From: Succinivibrionaceae bacterium UBA3769 | Lineage (GTDB): Bacteria; Pseudomonadota; Gammaproteobacteria; Enterobacterales; Succinivibrionaceae | DNA: 63,347 nucleotides | Assembly (NCBI GenBank): GCA_002372325.1 | Contig: DFFT01000002.1 | Location: forward strand, 1 to 63,347 | Reading direction: 5' to 3' | Part shown: positions 16,965 through 25,276 of the stretch, in pieces | How the letters are laid out: the number at the start of each line of letters is the position of its first letter | Position numbering within the stretch: the first letter of the stretch is position 1 | Made by a program: the position numbers and the translations under genes | Notes under the pieces: model-generated | Database searches by the model: none | What the model saw: the letters and a program-made list of their open reading frames with translations, nothing else | Told to the model about the DNA's origin: nothing

Positions 16965-17945
16965 ATGAACCTCTGGCCCTTTAAGAAGTACTGTTCGCCG
17001 TTTAAGCTGAGCCGTCTGGGCATCATGGGAATGAACCAGAGGAACGTGAACTTCATCGGCCGGTACAACAAGAGAGAGCTGTACCCCCTGGTGGACAACA
17101 AGCTGCTCACCAAGGAAATGGCCATGAGAAATCATGTGTCCACCACCGCCCTTATCGGCTCCATCAAGCATCAGTATGATGTGAAAAACTTCCCGGAGAT
17201 CGTCAAGGGCAGAAACGGCTTCTGCATCAAGCCCACCCACGGCTCCGGCGGCAAGGGGATTCTGGTGATCTCCCGCTCCGAAAACGGGGTGTACTACAAG
17301 CCCAACGGCCAGGGCCTCACCGCTCTGGATGTGGAGCGCCATATTACCAATATTCTGGCCGGACTGTTCTCCCTGGGCGGCAAGCAGGACTTCGCGCTCA
17401 TCGAGGATCTTATCAATTTCGATGACGTGTTTCAGGATTACAGCTACGAAGGGGTGCCGGATGTCCGGGTCATCGTTTTCTGCGGCTATCCGGTAATGTG
17501 CATGATGCGCCTCTCCACCGCCGCTTCCGACGGCAAGGCCAATCTCCATCAGGGCGCGGTGGGGGTGGGCATCTGCGTCCGTTCCGGGAAGGCTATCCGC
17601 GCCGTCCAGAAAAACGAGCCCGTGCACATTCATCCGGACACCGGCGCCGATCTTTACAAGCTCCGGGTGCCCCTGTGGCAGGACGTGCTCAATCTGGCCT
17701 CCAGCTGCTATGACATGTCAGGACTGGGCTACATCGGCACCGACATCGTGCTGGACAAGCTCCGGGGGCCGCTTCTTCTGGAGCTTAACGCCCGGCCGGG
17801 ACTGGCGATTCAGACCGCCAACTCCGCGGGACTGCTCCCCAGACTGCGGTTTATTCAGACCTACATTAAAAAGCACGGCAAGCTCCCGGCGGCGGAACGG
17901 GTGAAGGTGTCTCAGGAGCACTTCGGGGTGCTGGATAACGACTGA
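16965..17945 (+). CDS. ATP-grasp ligase, alpha-L-glutamate ligase-related
   Basis: 326 residues of the RimK-related ATP-grasp family found next to 7TM-transglutaminase proteins. Visible features are VDNKLLTKEM at the N-terminus, the glycine-rich ATP loop KPTHGSGGKGILVI, and the metal/ATP-binding GTDIVLDKLRGPLLLELNARPGLAIQTAN. Such enzymes form amide or peptide bonds through acyl phosphates. The substrate in this set is not established. It has no signal peptide, so it should work in the cytoplasm. It starts 1 base after its upstream neighbour and ends just before a strong terminator, closing a probable cmoA-cmoB-protease-7TM-ligase transcription unit. Confidence 0.9.
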   Translation: MNLWPFKKYCSPFKLSRLGIMGMNQRNVNFIGRYNKRELYPLVDNKLLTKEMAMRNHVSTTALIGSIKHQYDVKNFPEIVKGRNGFCIKPTHGSGGKGILVISRSENGVYYKPNGQGLTALDVERHITNILAGLFSLGGKQDFALIEDLINFDDVFQDYSYEGVPDVRVIVFCGYPVMCMMRLSTAASDGKANLHQGAVGVGICVRSGKAIRAVQKNEPVHIHPDTGADLYKLRVPLWQDVLNLASSCYDMSGLGYIGTDIVLDKLRGPLLLELNARPGLAIQTANSAGLLPRLRFIQTYIKKHGKLPAAERVKVSQEHFGVLDND

Positions 17946-18040
17946 AAAAAGCTCCCGGAAACAGAAACGGCCGAAACAGCGGAAACCGCGACAAAAAAAC
18001 GAGACAATAACAAACAGGGACAGTAAAAAAAACAGCAAGG

Positions 18041-18072
18041 GGCCGGTTCCTGAGGAACCGGCCTTATTTTTG
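18041..18072 (+). terminator. strong Rho-independent terminator after the ATP-grasp gene
   Basis: A 10-bp perfect stem GGCCGGTTCC/GGAACCGGCC (18041-18050 and 18054-18063) with a TGA loop, followed by TTATTTTTG. Confidence 0.9.
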
Positions 18073-18185
18073 ATGTTTTTGCCGGAGCCAGCCGGCATAT
18101 CTTCCGGCTTTCCTTATTTCGCGAGCATGCCCGGAACCGCAGAGACAGCCAATCCAGTACAGAACTTCCGATTTGCCGATGATAT
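18064..18185 (-). pseudogene. remnant related to the small gene at the right edge of the window
   Basis: Read on the minus strand, 18175-18064 gives SEVLYWIGCLCGSGHAREI...AGRYAGWLRQKHQK and a stop. The first part matches the gene at 62981-63347, which has PEVLYWIGYLYRYWACTRGEQ. The DNA match (AATCCAGTACAGAACTTCCG here, AATCCAGTACAAAACTTCCG there) extends across the same codons. An in-frame TGA and lost residues upstream show that it is decayed. Confidence 0.5.
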
Positions 18186-18916
18186 CAGTTCAGCTGATCC
18201 CCTTAAGGGCGGCAAAACTCAGGATTATCCCATTGAAAATCACCTTAAGCTCGGCAAATATCCTTAACCAGATATTCCTCTTCGGAGGAAACGAGAAAAA
18301 GTAACTGAAAATCAGCGGAATGACTTCCGATCATTTATGCCGCAGAACCACGGCAATCAGTTTAGCTGCATAGGATCAGCTATTCTTTGCAGCAGAGCGA
18401 TGAACAATAAGCGCTCCATTGCGAGAAGGCTTGCCGGGAAATCCCGCGCCGCCGGGGATGATGCCCGGAATTTCACCAGGCAGGCCGCCGCATCCGGCAA
18501 ATCCGGAGACGCCGCAGATTAACTGCGGCGTGAAGTGATCCGAGGTGAACAAGGTAAACGACATGGCGGAACGCCTCAACGGCAAAAACGTCTTTCAGTT
18601 CTCCGTTTATCAATGCGATTCTTTACATCGGACATTTTCCGGATATGATCGGCGTTAAGGGGGCGTGAGAATGCTCTTTCATGTCTTCCGGAGCGCTTTT
18701 CCTCCTGCGCCCTGCCGTGCAAGGGTCTTAACAGGCTCTTCCGGTTTCAGATGCCGCCCGAGCCGCATATGCGATGATGCAAATAATGCTCTGCGGCAGA
18801 TCAATCTGCGAAAATCGCATCATGCGGACACTGCGGAATTACAGTTTTCATGGCCGGCAGGAAAGACGACAGAGCGGCCCCTCCCCGCCCCCTTCCTCTT
18901 TATATGGAGATGCTAC
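18186..18916. other. non-coding leader region ahead of the chaperone/effector genes
   Basis: No convincing gene. It contains a perfect 9-bp hairpin (ACGCCGCAG/CTGCGGCGT, 18509-18531), a promoter candidate at 18622-18649, and a 250-base leader with ATGATGC/GCATCAT arms around repeated CTGCG words that could fold upstream of the chaperone gene. Confidence 0.4.
18622..18649 (+). promoter_or_regulatory. possible promoter for the chaperone-effector genes
   Basis: TTTACA (18622-18627) and TATGAT (18644-18649) with a 16-base spacer, about 270 bases upstream of the first chaperone-like gene. Confidence 0.4.
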
Positions 18917-19402
18917 ATGGATTTTGCAGAAATAATTACCACCCTGAACGATGCCATGGGAACAGACCTGGAAGATCTGGACGGAGTGCTCATGTTCGAG
19001 CTTGACGGCTGCGAAACCGTATTTCAGACTGCCGGAGACAAGTTCATCATGACTGCCGATCTGGGGCTGTGCCTGGAGGTTTTTCTGGATCGTCTGACCT
19101 CAGAATGCCTGAAAGACAATTACATGTTTGCCGGCGTCCGGGGATCCTCCCTGGCCCTGAATCCCGAAAACGGACACCTGTTCCTGCAGCGTTGCGACTG
19201 GCTGGATCGCCTCACCCGGGAAAAGCTTATTGACACCATGGATCGCTTCTCCGAGGCTGTCATGAAGTATGCCGGAATTATCAGAAGCATCCAGGAAAAT
19301 CAGGAATACCCTGAGGACTCATCAGCGGAGCCATCGCCGTCATTCGCAGGTTCTGGCAGCAGAACTGATGATCTGCTGTCTCCGGCAAACTTAATGGTAT
19401 AG
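18917..19402 (+). CDS. CesT/Tir-type type III secretion chaperone-like protein (first)
   Basis: 161 residues, strongly acidic, no signal peptide. It follows the CesT family pattern: N-terminal helix MDFAEIITTLNDAMG, a strand pair (VLMFELDGCETVF, KFIMTADLGL), helix CLEVFLDRLTSECL, the loop SSLALNPENGHLFLQR that corresponds to the family's G-x-LALNP...LxLxR block, and a C-terminal helix ending AVMKYAGII. A 30-residue S/P-rich tail is extra. Class I chaperones bind one or a few effectors in the cytoplasm and deliver them to the secretion ATPase. The start at 18917 is preceded by GGAG. About 420 bases separate it from the giant kinase-like gene on the same strand. Confidence 0.65.
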   Translation: MDFAEIITTLNDAMGTDLEDLDGVLMFELDGCETVFQTAGDKFIMTADLGLCLEVFLDRLTSECLKDNYMFAGVRGSSLALNPENGHLFLQRCDWLDRLTREKLIDTMDRFSEAVMKYAGIIRSIQENQEYPEDSSAEPSPSFAGSGSRTDDLLSPANLMV

Positions 19403-19822
19403 CCGGAAAACCGATAATTCCTGAAATTTGCAGCCGGGCGCCCTGACGCCCGTTCGCCTGAAGGAGTTTGTGTTTTCTTTCAGACAATTTTCAGAAACGC
19501 AATAAACGCAATGCAATAAACGCAATGTCTGACAATTCGCTGCCGGCTGAACCGGACGAGGCAAACTCCGGAGTCTTTGCGATTTCAAAACGGGAAAAGC
19601 CGCCCCCGGACGCAGTCACGAACTCAGGAAAGGAAAGCATTCCGGATGCTCTGATGTCTCCCCTGCCATTATGGTTTAACCGCCTCAGGCCTCCCGAAAT
19701 CTGAGATTTGTAACCGAACGGGCAGTCAGACGATGTCCTGAAAGATAGCTGTTTTCAAACAATCATGATATCTGGCAGTTCCTCCTCCGGAAATGGCAGA
19801 TAACACTAAAAAGGTGCGCAAA
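19403..19822. other. intergenic region with a decayed paralogue of the 25.3-26.0 kb gene
   Basis: 420 bases upstream of the giant gene, mainly holding a minus-strand gene remnant (19491-19640, listed separately) and a tandem pair of AATAAACGCAATGC (19501-19527). No other coding signal. Confidence 0.5.
19491..19640 (-). pseudogene. fragment of a paralogue of the gene at 25276-25971
   Basis: The minus strand encodes MLSFPEFVTASGGGFSRF followed by EIAKTPEFA. This matches VTGGGMRGGIFRFEIAKTPEGA inside the secreted protein at 25276-25971, and the DNA of the FEIAKTPE stretch is nearly identical. Only about 25 residues are homologous. The rest runs into the 14-bp tandem repeat and stops, so this is a remnant. 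Confidence 0.55.
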
Positions 19823-22800
19823 ATGACCGATCTTACCCTCAGAGACTTTAATAAAATAGCCACCGGCACCTACAATGCCGGAATTGTTGACATTGCCATG
19901 GACAGGCGCGGCAATGCCTCTCTCATCAAGCTTAACAATCACGTGCACCGGACCAGCAAGAACAACGTGGTGCTGTCTCAGGCAAAAATCTGCGACATTA
20001 AGGAAAAATTCATTTCCGCTTTGTCTAGCAGCGGCGTATCTCCGGAAAACATCAAAAAGATCAGAAGCGAGCTCGGCATTCCCGAGACCCTGTCCTACGA
20101 TAAGAATAACAAGATTGATAACTTTGATACCAAAGCGCGCTTCCTGCCCCTTACCAGAAATGCCATTCGCAGCATCATTGACAGATACGCCACCAACACC
20201 ATCAATGCCCGAAACCTCAGCAAAAAGGAAATGCGGGATATCATCAGCACCAGAAGCATGAGCGCCGGCAATGTGGAAAGGCGGCAAAAAGTAAACAACG
20301 CCTTTCTTAACAGCCATTTCAGCGAGGCCAGGATGCAGTCATCTGTAAATGCCCTCAGCATTCTGTCGCTTTCCGGCTCCTGCCTCACCAAAGCCATTGA
20401 AGACATCACGGACAGCTTAGGCGGACACGGCTCCGATTACGACCGGCTGAACAGCAAAACCAGACTCTGCAACCAGTTCACGGACATGTGCAAGGAAGCT
20501 CTGAAACTCCTTCCGGCCGGAGCAAAAGAATCCAAAACCTTCATGCTCTGCGATGAGAAAGTCAAGCTGGTGAAGGATGATAACGGCATGATATTTGCTC
20601 ACGTGGGCAATAAGCCGCCTCTCAAGGTAAAGCTGAATATGGATGCCGACACCCTGATGCGCCGGATGATCAGTACCGCCGTGAATGAAAACCAGACTCT
20701 GGAAAAAAGCAATCTTTCCAGTCTGATGACGCATGTCTACGAAAGCGAGCTCAACGACCTTATGTCGGCGAATGAACGCTCCAGCCTGAGCCGCGACTTT
20801 GCCATCAAGGTATGCGAAAAGATTTCCTGGCAGGAATTCGGCGAGGATGTCACCAAATCCGGCAAGTTTAATACCGAGTTTCTGATGGATGTGGCCGACA
20901 GAGCGCTCAAAGGCGATATTGTCTCCATAGAACAGATGGAAAAGCATCTTGAAAAGCTGGCCAGAGATAATTCCACACTTTCAGACGACATGAAGGCGAT
21001 GCTGAAGGATGTTGCTGATATTCCTATGGTCAAAAAGAACAGTAATGAAGAATTTTCCGTCAGCGCTCCGATTGCGGAAGATCTTGGCAAGATGGCGAAT
21101 CTCCTGATACAGGCTGATGCGCCGCAGTTAATAAAGAATGCTCCGGTAAACTCTCAGAACAGCGTCGCTCCGGGGAACAATGTCGCCGGCCCTGAGAATG
21201 ACATTGCCGTTCCCGGGAACGATATTGCCGAACCGAAGCCTTCCGCCGCTGACATCAAGAATTTCGTGGCCGACCTGGTGTTCTCCGATGACACCATGGT
21301 AGCGGAAGCTATTGACTCGAAACCGGACGCCGCCCTCCGCAAAATGCTTTCCTCTCCCGAAAAGATCGCCTCCTTTGCCGCCATCATGAAGGATGAAAAC
21401 GCCCTGAACGGCGCCGCGGACGATGAAATCACCGGCATTCTTAAACAAAGCTTTGCCGCCATAAGAACCATTATCAAGACAAACTACGAAAAGACCACCG
21501 GAAAAAGCTTCGCCGAGGCCGCAGGCAAGCCCGGATTCCAGAATGAGCTTAAGGCCTTTATTCAGGATGGCGCCAGGCTGCCCGCCACGGAAATTGCAAA
21601 ATTCAACCGCATCATTAACGGTATCGCCAGTAACGGCTGCAATCATATTCAGAGCTTTATTAACACTGTTTTCAAAATCAGCGCCGACAATAAGCAGAAT
21701 GAACTGGGAGGTCTGTCCTCTGATCCTTATAAAAACAAATCCGCCGAGGATATCAAGGCCGAACTTGACGGCAAAACCCTGAAGGATATTATGAACGAGT
21801 CCGCCACTGATTCCTCCTCCCCGGGGCAGATCGGTCTCTTCAAGCAGGTGCTCAGCGAATACTTCACTAAAATGTCCATCGCCGAAAAGAAGTCGGCCTT
21901 CGCCGCCGCCCTGCGCTATGCCGGCACCTTTGAACTTAAAAACGCCGAAGGCAATCCCCTGCAGGATCCCGAACAAATCGCCAGCGCCAAAAAGGCCGCT
22001 GCCAGCAAATTCGCCGGGGCCATTCTGAAGGGCACCAGTCCCCTGATGCAGAAAATGCTGCAGGGCATTCCCCGCTCCGTGGTGGGCGACTTCGCCGAAG
22101 CCCTGGACGACATGAAATCCCGGCTGGCTCCCATTCCCCGGAAGATCGTGCAGGCTCATCTCATGAGCATCATTAAGGCGTCCCAGGACACAGACAACAA
22201 GATCCAGGATATCACCCTGGTGAAATCCCTGGGCGCGGCATCCGTGGGAGAAGCCTTCCTGTGTCATTTTAAATATACCGACAAGGACGGCAATCAGAAG
22301 TCCAAGGACTTCGTCGTGAAGATCATGCGGCACGATGCCGAGGAACGGGTTAAAAAGGAAGCCGAGATCTTCACCGAAGCCGCCAAAAAGCTCGGCGCCG
22401 GCATGGCTAAAACCTGGCAGGGACAGCTGGATCAGTACATGAAGGAATTTGATTTCCGGAACGAAGCCAGAAACGTCAAGGAAGGCGAAAAGATCTACAG
22501 CATCAGCGGCAATAAGGAGCACCCTTCCTTTGCCATTGGCTCCCGGGTGGACAGCATGAAGGTTGCCGATAATCTGGTGCCCGTTTCCAAGAATGTCATG
22601 GTGGTAACCCAGGCCCCGGGGGACACCATGGATTCCAAACTGAAAGAAATCACCGGCACCCTCCAGACTCTGGTAAAGGGGATGTACAAAACAGATCCCG
22701 CCACCGGCAAGCTGCTCTGGAACAACAAGGAACCCGTCATGCGGGATGACATCAAGACCACAGCTCCTCTGGGAACCTACGGATACCTGACCAACTGCGT

Positions 22801-24157
22801 GGACAATCTGGAAAAAATAAGCATGAATATGACTCAGGCAGCCAAGGTGTGGTTTTCCGAAGCCTTCCTGCAGAGCGGCAAGTTTCACGGAGACTTCCAC
22901 GCCGGCAATATCATGACAAATCCTGATAAAGCCACCTTTATCGACTTCGGAAACTTTTTCGAATTCCAGAAGCATCCCGAGGCTGATAAGGACGGGAAGC
23001 CTGTTTTTGAGACCGTTGAGGTAACGCAGCCGAACGGCGAAAAGGTCACCGAACAGCGCCAGAAAATGGTGGATGAACGGGTGGAAATGCTGCGGATGAT
23101 CATGGGATCAACCCTCCGGAAGCCGCAGTTCTTTATTGAAGGCTTTGAAAGACTCCTGCCCAAAGACGGCCGGAATGCGCTGGAACAAAACCGCAGCAAG
23201 GTTACCGCCATTGTGGAATCCATTATGGCCAAGGGCGATTTGACAAATGACGTGGCCACCCGCATGCAGGCATCTCTTGCGGAGCTTCAGAAGCTGGGGC
23301 TGGAAATGCCGCCCCAGATAAACTGCTTCATTCAGTCCCTGGTAAGACTGCAGAACACCATGGCTGAAATGAACACCATCATAAATCAGACCAGAAAGCT
23401 GGTGGATAAGTCCCTGACCTTAACAGCTCCCCCGCCTGCCGAGCCCCGGGACGATCTGGATGTGCTGGGCAAATTCAGGGACATCTTCCTGGATCCTAAA
23501 AACAAGGAAAAGGTTAAAGGCACGCCCAAATTCATCCTTGAACTTAAGAAGCTCTGCGGCAGAAATGGTGGCATCGCAGTGCCCTATGAACCCGAAGGAG
23601 AATACACGGAGAATGTCAGGAACAGACTTAACAGATCTCAGGATCCCATAAAAACCGCAGAGGATCTCACGGAAATGCTCCGGAATAATTTCAGTCTGGG
23701 ATCCGGACTGGAGTGGGATGATAACATGAACATCAATTTGACCCAGTACATTACGGATCTCAAAACCGCATACAACAAGACGCAGATACCGGAAGAGAAA
23801 GCTGCGGCTCTCGAACAGTTCGTGACTGACTTCTCCCATGCCACCGGCGGCGCCCTGATGCAGATGGAGATGCTGCACTATGCTGTGCAGAACATGGGAA
23901 ACAAGGATTTCGAGCCCCAAAGCCTGGCCGGCGTCATTATGAGCACGCTGTTCAGCGCCCAGGATGCGGTAACGCAGATGATCGTCAAAAATTTCGGCAC
24001 TGCGGATATCTTCACCGGACTGCACAGCATCGGCGTTGATGATCTGGGGATGAACACGTTTACGGCCTTGCTGCCCAACAAAGTGGTGGATAAGCTGATT
24101 GACAAGGCCAATGACATGGATTCCGATGCCGTATTCCAGGCGGATATCGGTATTTAG
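19823..24157 (+). CDS. very large protein with ABC1/UbiB-like atypical kinase domain, candidate type III effector
   Basis: 1,444 residues from the ATG at 19823, which has AAGG 7-11 bases upstream. An in-frame ATG at 19793 lacks a ribosome site. The N-terminal part is soluble and helical, with no signal peptide or membrane segment; it contains LNNHVHRTSKNNVVLS and an N/P/A-rich linker (about 440-470). The middle carries an ABC1/AarF-like kinase fold: LGAASVGEAFL (Gly804, the alanine-rich loop), VVKIMR (Lys833), EFDFRNEARN (Asp877, Glu881), catalytic HGDFHAGN (Asp1024, Asn1029) and IDFG (Asp1041). The usual upstream KxGQ motif is not intact (ILKGTSPLMQ). The last 400 residues are helical and unrecognised. 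Bacterial UbiB is a membrane-bound protein of about 540 residues needed for ubiquinone synthesis; this one is soluble, much larger and flanked by chaperone-like genes, so I infer a translocated effector. Confidence 0.8.
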   Translation: MTDLTLRDFNKIATGTYNAGIVDIAMDRRGNASLIKLNNHVHRTSKNNVVLSQAKICDIKEKFISALSSSGVSPENIKKIRSELGIPETLSYDKNNKIDNFDTKARFLPLTRNAIRSIIDRYATNTINARNLSKKEMRDIISTRSMSAGNVERRQKVNNAFLNSHFSEARMQSSVNALSILSLSGSCLTKAIEDITDSLGGHGSDYDRLNSKTRLCNQFTDMCKEALKLLPAGAKESKTFMLCDEKVKLVKDDNGMIFAHVGNKPPLKVKLNMDADTLMRRMISTAVNENQTLEKSNLSSLMTHVYESELNDLMSANERSSLSRDFAIKVCEKISWQEFGEDVTKSGKFNTEFLMDVADRALKGDIVSIEQMEKHLEKLARDNSTLSDDMKAMLKDVADIPMVKKNSNEEFSVSAPIAEDLGKMANLLIQADAPQLIKNAPVNSQNSVAPGNNVAGPENDIAVPGNDIAEPKPSAADIKNFVADLVFSDDTMVAEAIDSKPDAALRKMLSSPEKIASFAAIMKDENALNGAADDEITGILKQSFAAIRTIIKTNYEKTTGKSFAEAAGKPGFQNELKAFIQDGARLPATEIAKFNRIINGIASNGCNHIQSFINTVFKISADNKQNELGGLSSDPYKNKSAEDIKAELDGKTLKDIMNESATDSSSPGQIGLFKQVLSEYFTKMSIAEKKSAFAAALRYAGTFELKNAEGNPLQDPEQIASAKKAAASKFAGAILKGTSPLMQKMLQGIPRSVVGDFAEALDDMKSRLAPIPRKIVQAHLMSIIKASQDTDNKIQDITLVKSLGAASVGEAFLCHFKYTDKDGNQKSKDFVVKIMRHDAEERVKKEAEIFTEAAKKLGAGMAKTWQGQLDQYMKEFDFRNEARNVKEGEKIYSISGNKEHPSFAIGSRVDSMKVADNLVPVSKNVMVVTQAPGDTMDSKLKEITGTLQTLVKGMYKTDPATGKLLWNNKEPVMRDDIKTTAPLGTYGYLTNCVDNLEKISMNMTQAAKVWFSEAFLQSGKFHGDFHAGNIMTNPDKATFIDFGNFFEFQKHPEADKDGKPVFETVEVTQPNGEKVTEQRQKMVDERVEMLRMIMGSTLRKPQFFIEGFERLLPKDGRNALEQNRSKVTAIVESIMAKGDLTNDVATRMQASLAELQKLGLEMPPQINCFIQSLVRLQNTMAEMNTIINQTRKLVDKSLTLTAPPPAEPRDDLDVLGKFRDIFLDPKNKEKVKGTPKFILELKKLCGRNGGIAVPYEPEGEYTENVRNRLNRSQDPIKTAEDLTEMLRNNFSLGSGLEWDDNMNINLTQYITDLKTAYNKTQIPEEKAAALEQFVTDFSHATGGALMQMEMLHYAVQNMGNKDFEPQSLAGVIMSTLFSAQDAVTQMIVKNFGTADIFTGLHSIGVDDLGMNTFTALLPNKVVDKLIDKANDMDSDAVFQADIGI

Positions 24158-24272
24158 GCCGCAGGGTTCCGTGAGCCTGATTGAGAGGGGGATGCGCCAG
24201 GGCCGGAGAAATACCGGCTTTGGCGCCGTTCCGTTTTTTATGAAAGACTAACATGCATTTTAAGGTTAACTC

Positions 24273-24701
24273 ATGAGCTTCAGTGAACTTATGGCGTCCT
24301 TTGCCGCCAAAACGGGAATTGAAACCGACGGCTCCCGGGGCGGCGCCGCTTTCAGATACGAGGATCTTATTATTCTCCTGCAGGAGGCCGGGGATCTTCT
24401 GCTGCTGAGAACGGATCTGGGCTTTATCGATCAGGATGCCGAAAAGCCCCTGCTCCGGGAGGCTCTCAAAGCAAATTTTGCCGGTCAGGGAGCCGGAGGA
24501 GCCATCTTCGCCCTGAATCCCGCAGACAATCATCTCCACCTTCAGCGCTATGACCGCATCAGGGATCTGGATGCCGCGGGGCTGGAGGTTCTTCTCCGGA
24601 ACTTTGCCGAAACCGCCATGTCCTGGACAGACATTATTGACGACTTCCGGGCCGCGTTTTCAGATTCAGCAGAAAACCCCGCGGACGAGGATGACTTATA
24701 A
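24273..24701 (+). CDS. CesT/Tir-type type III secretion chaperone-like protein (second)
   Basis: 142 residues, acidic, cytoplasmic. A clearer family match than the first: FSELMASFAAKTGI helix, FRYEDLIILL and DLLLLRTDLG strands, helix KPLLREALKANF, then the hallmark GQGAGGAIFALNPADNHLHLQRYDRI, and a C-terminal helix ending AMSWTDIIDDF. It shares the LALNP-H-L-LQR core with the protein at 18917-19402, so the two are distant paralogues. It starts 115 bases downstream of the giant kinase-like gene on the same strand. Confidence 0.75.
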   Translation: MSFSELMASFAAKTGIETDGSRGGAAFRYEDLIILLQEAGDLLLLRTDLGFIDQDAEKPLLREALKANFAGQGAGGAIFALNPADNHLHLQRYDRIRDLDAAGLEVLLRNFAETAMSWTDIIDDFRAAFSDSAENPADEDDL

Positions 24702-24742
24702 CGGGAGAAAACCGGGAATCAGCCCTCAGAGGGAATCAGCCC

Positions 24743-25276
24743 TCAGTGGGAATCAGCGCCGGAAGCGGGAATCTCCTCGGACTCCGGGGTTCCGCCCTCC
24801 TCCGTCCGGGCAATTTCCTCATGGATCTCCCGCATCGCTTCCATAAACCCCGGCGTCAGAAAATGCCGGGTATCGCATGCCCACTCCCGGCCGTTATCCC
24901 AGCGAAAAGCATAGTAACGGTTTTCCTTATCGAGAATCAGAAACGGAATGCGGGGCGAACAGCTGAGAAGCCGGCAGACTCTTTTATCAAAGATCTGCTG
25001 AATCCGGGCAAGACAGGGGCCGCCCCGGCCGGCCGCGGCAATAACGGAAGAACACCGGGAGGAGACTCCCGGCCCGGTTTCCTCTCTTCTGATAATGACT
25101 GCGCCAGTGTCTGTTTCCGTCACGGTAATCACGCCATGCCGGCCGGTCATGCCCCCGCCCCAGGATTCCCGGAAGAACACCAGGCGGGGTTTTTGAAAAA
25201 AGCGGCTTTTCCTGAAAAGGCATTTCAGCTTCTCAGGAAAGCCGGAACCCTGTCCGGACGAAGCCTCCTTCGTCAT
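24743..25276 (-). CDS. uncharacterised protein, paralogue of its upstream neighbour
   Basis: 177 residues, family not recognised. A basic N-terminus (KLKCLFRKSRFFQKPRLVFF) is followed by a GGGMTGRHGVITVTE stretch, then CLARIQQIFDKRV, NRYYAFRWDNGREWACDT and a helix GFMEAMREIHEEIA. These three blocks line up in order with the neighbouring gene (GGGMRGG, CLRRIEEIIRKEV, SRYDIQCSNGTFWSTDS, SFRSAMKKITGIMEE), so the two arose by duplication. The ATG overlaps the upstream stop (TGATG), indicating translational coupling. Unlike its neighbour it has no obvious cleavable signal. Confidence 0.65.
   Translation of the reverse strand: MTKEASSGQGSGFPEKLKCLFRKSRFFQKPRLVFFRESWGGGMTGRHGVITVTETDTGAVIIRREETGPGVSSRCSSVIAAAGRGGPCLARIQQIFDKRVCRLLSCSPRIPFLILDKENRYYAFRWDNGREWACDTRHFLTPGFMEAMREIHEEIARTEEGGTPESEEIPASGADSH

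Noticed and set aside
18337..18522. Small open frame MPQNHGNQF...
   Set aside because: Basic, low-complexity translation that crosses a perfect hairpin, without a ribosome-binding site.
21128..22975. 615-codon open frame opposite the giant kinase-like gene
   Set aside because: Shadow frame. The plus strand has clear kinase motifs over the same bases and the antisense product is glycine/histidine-rich nonsense.
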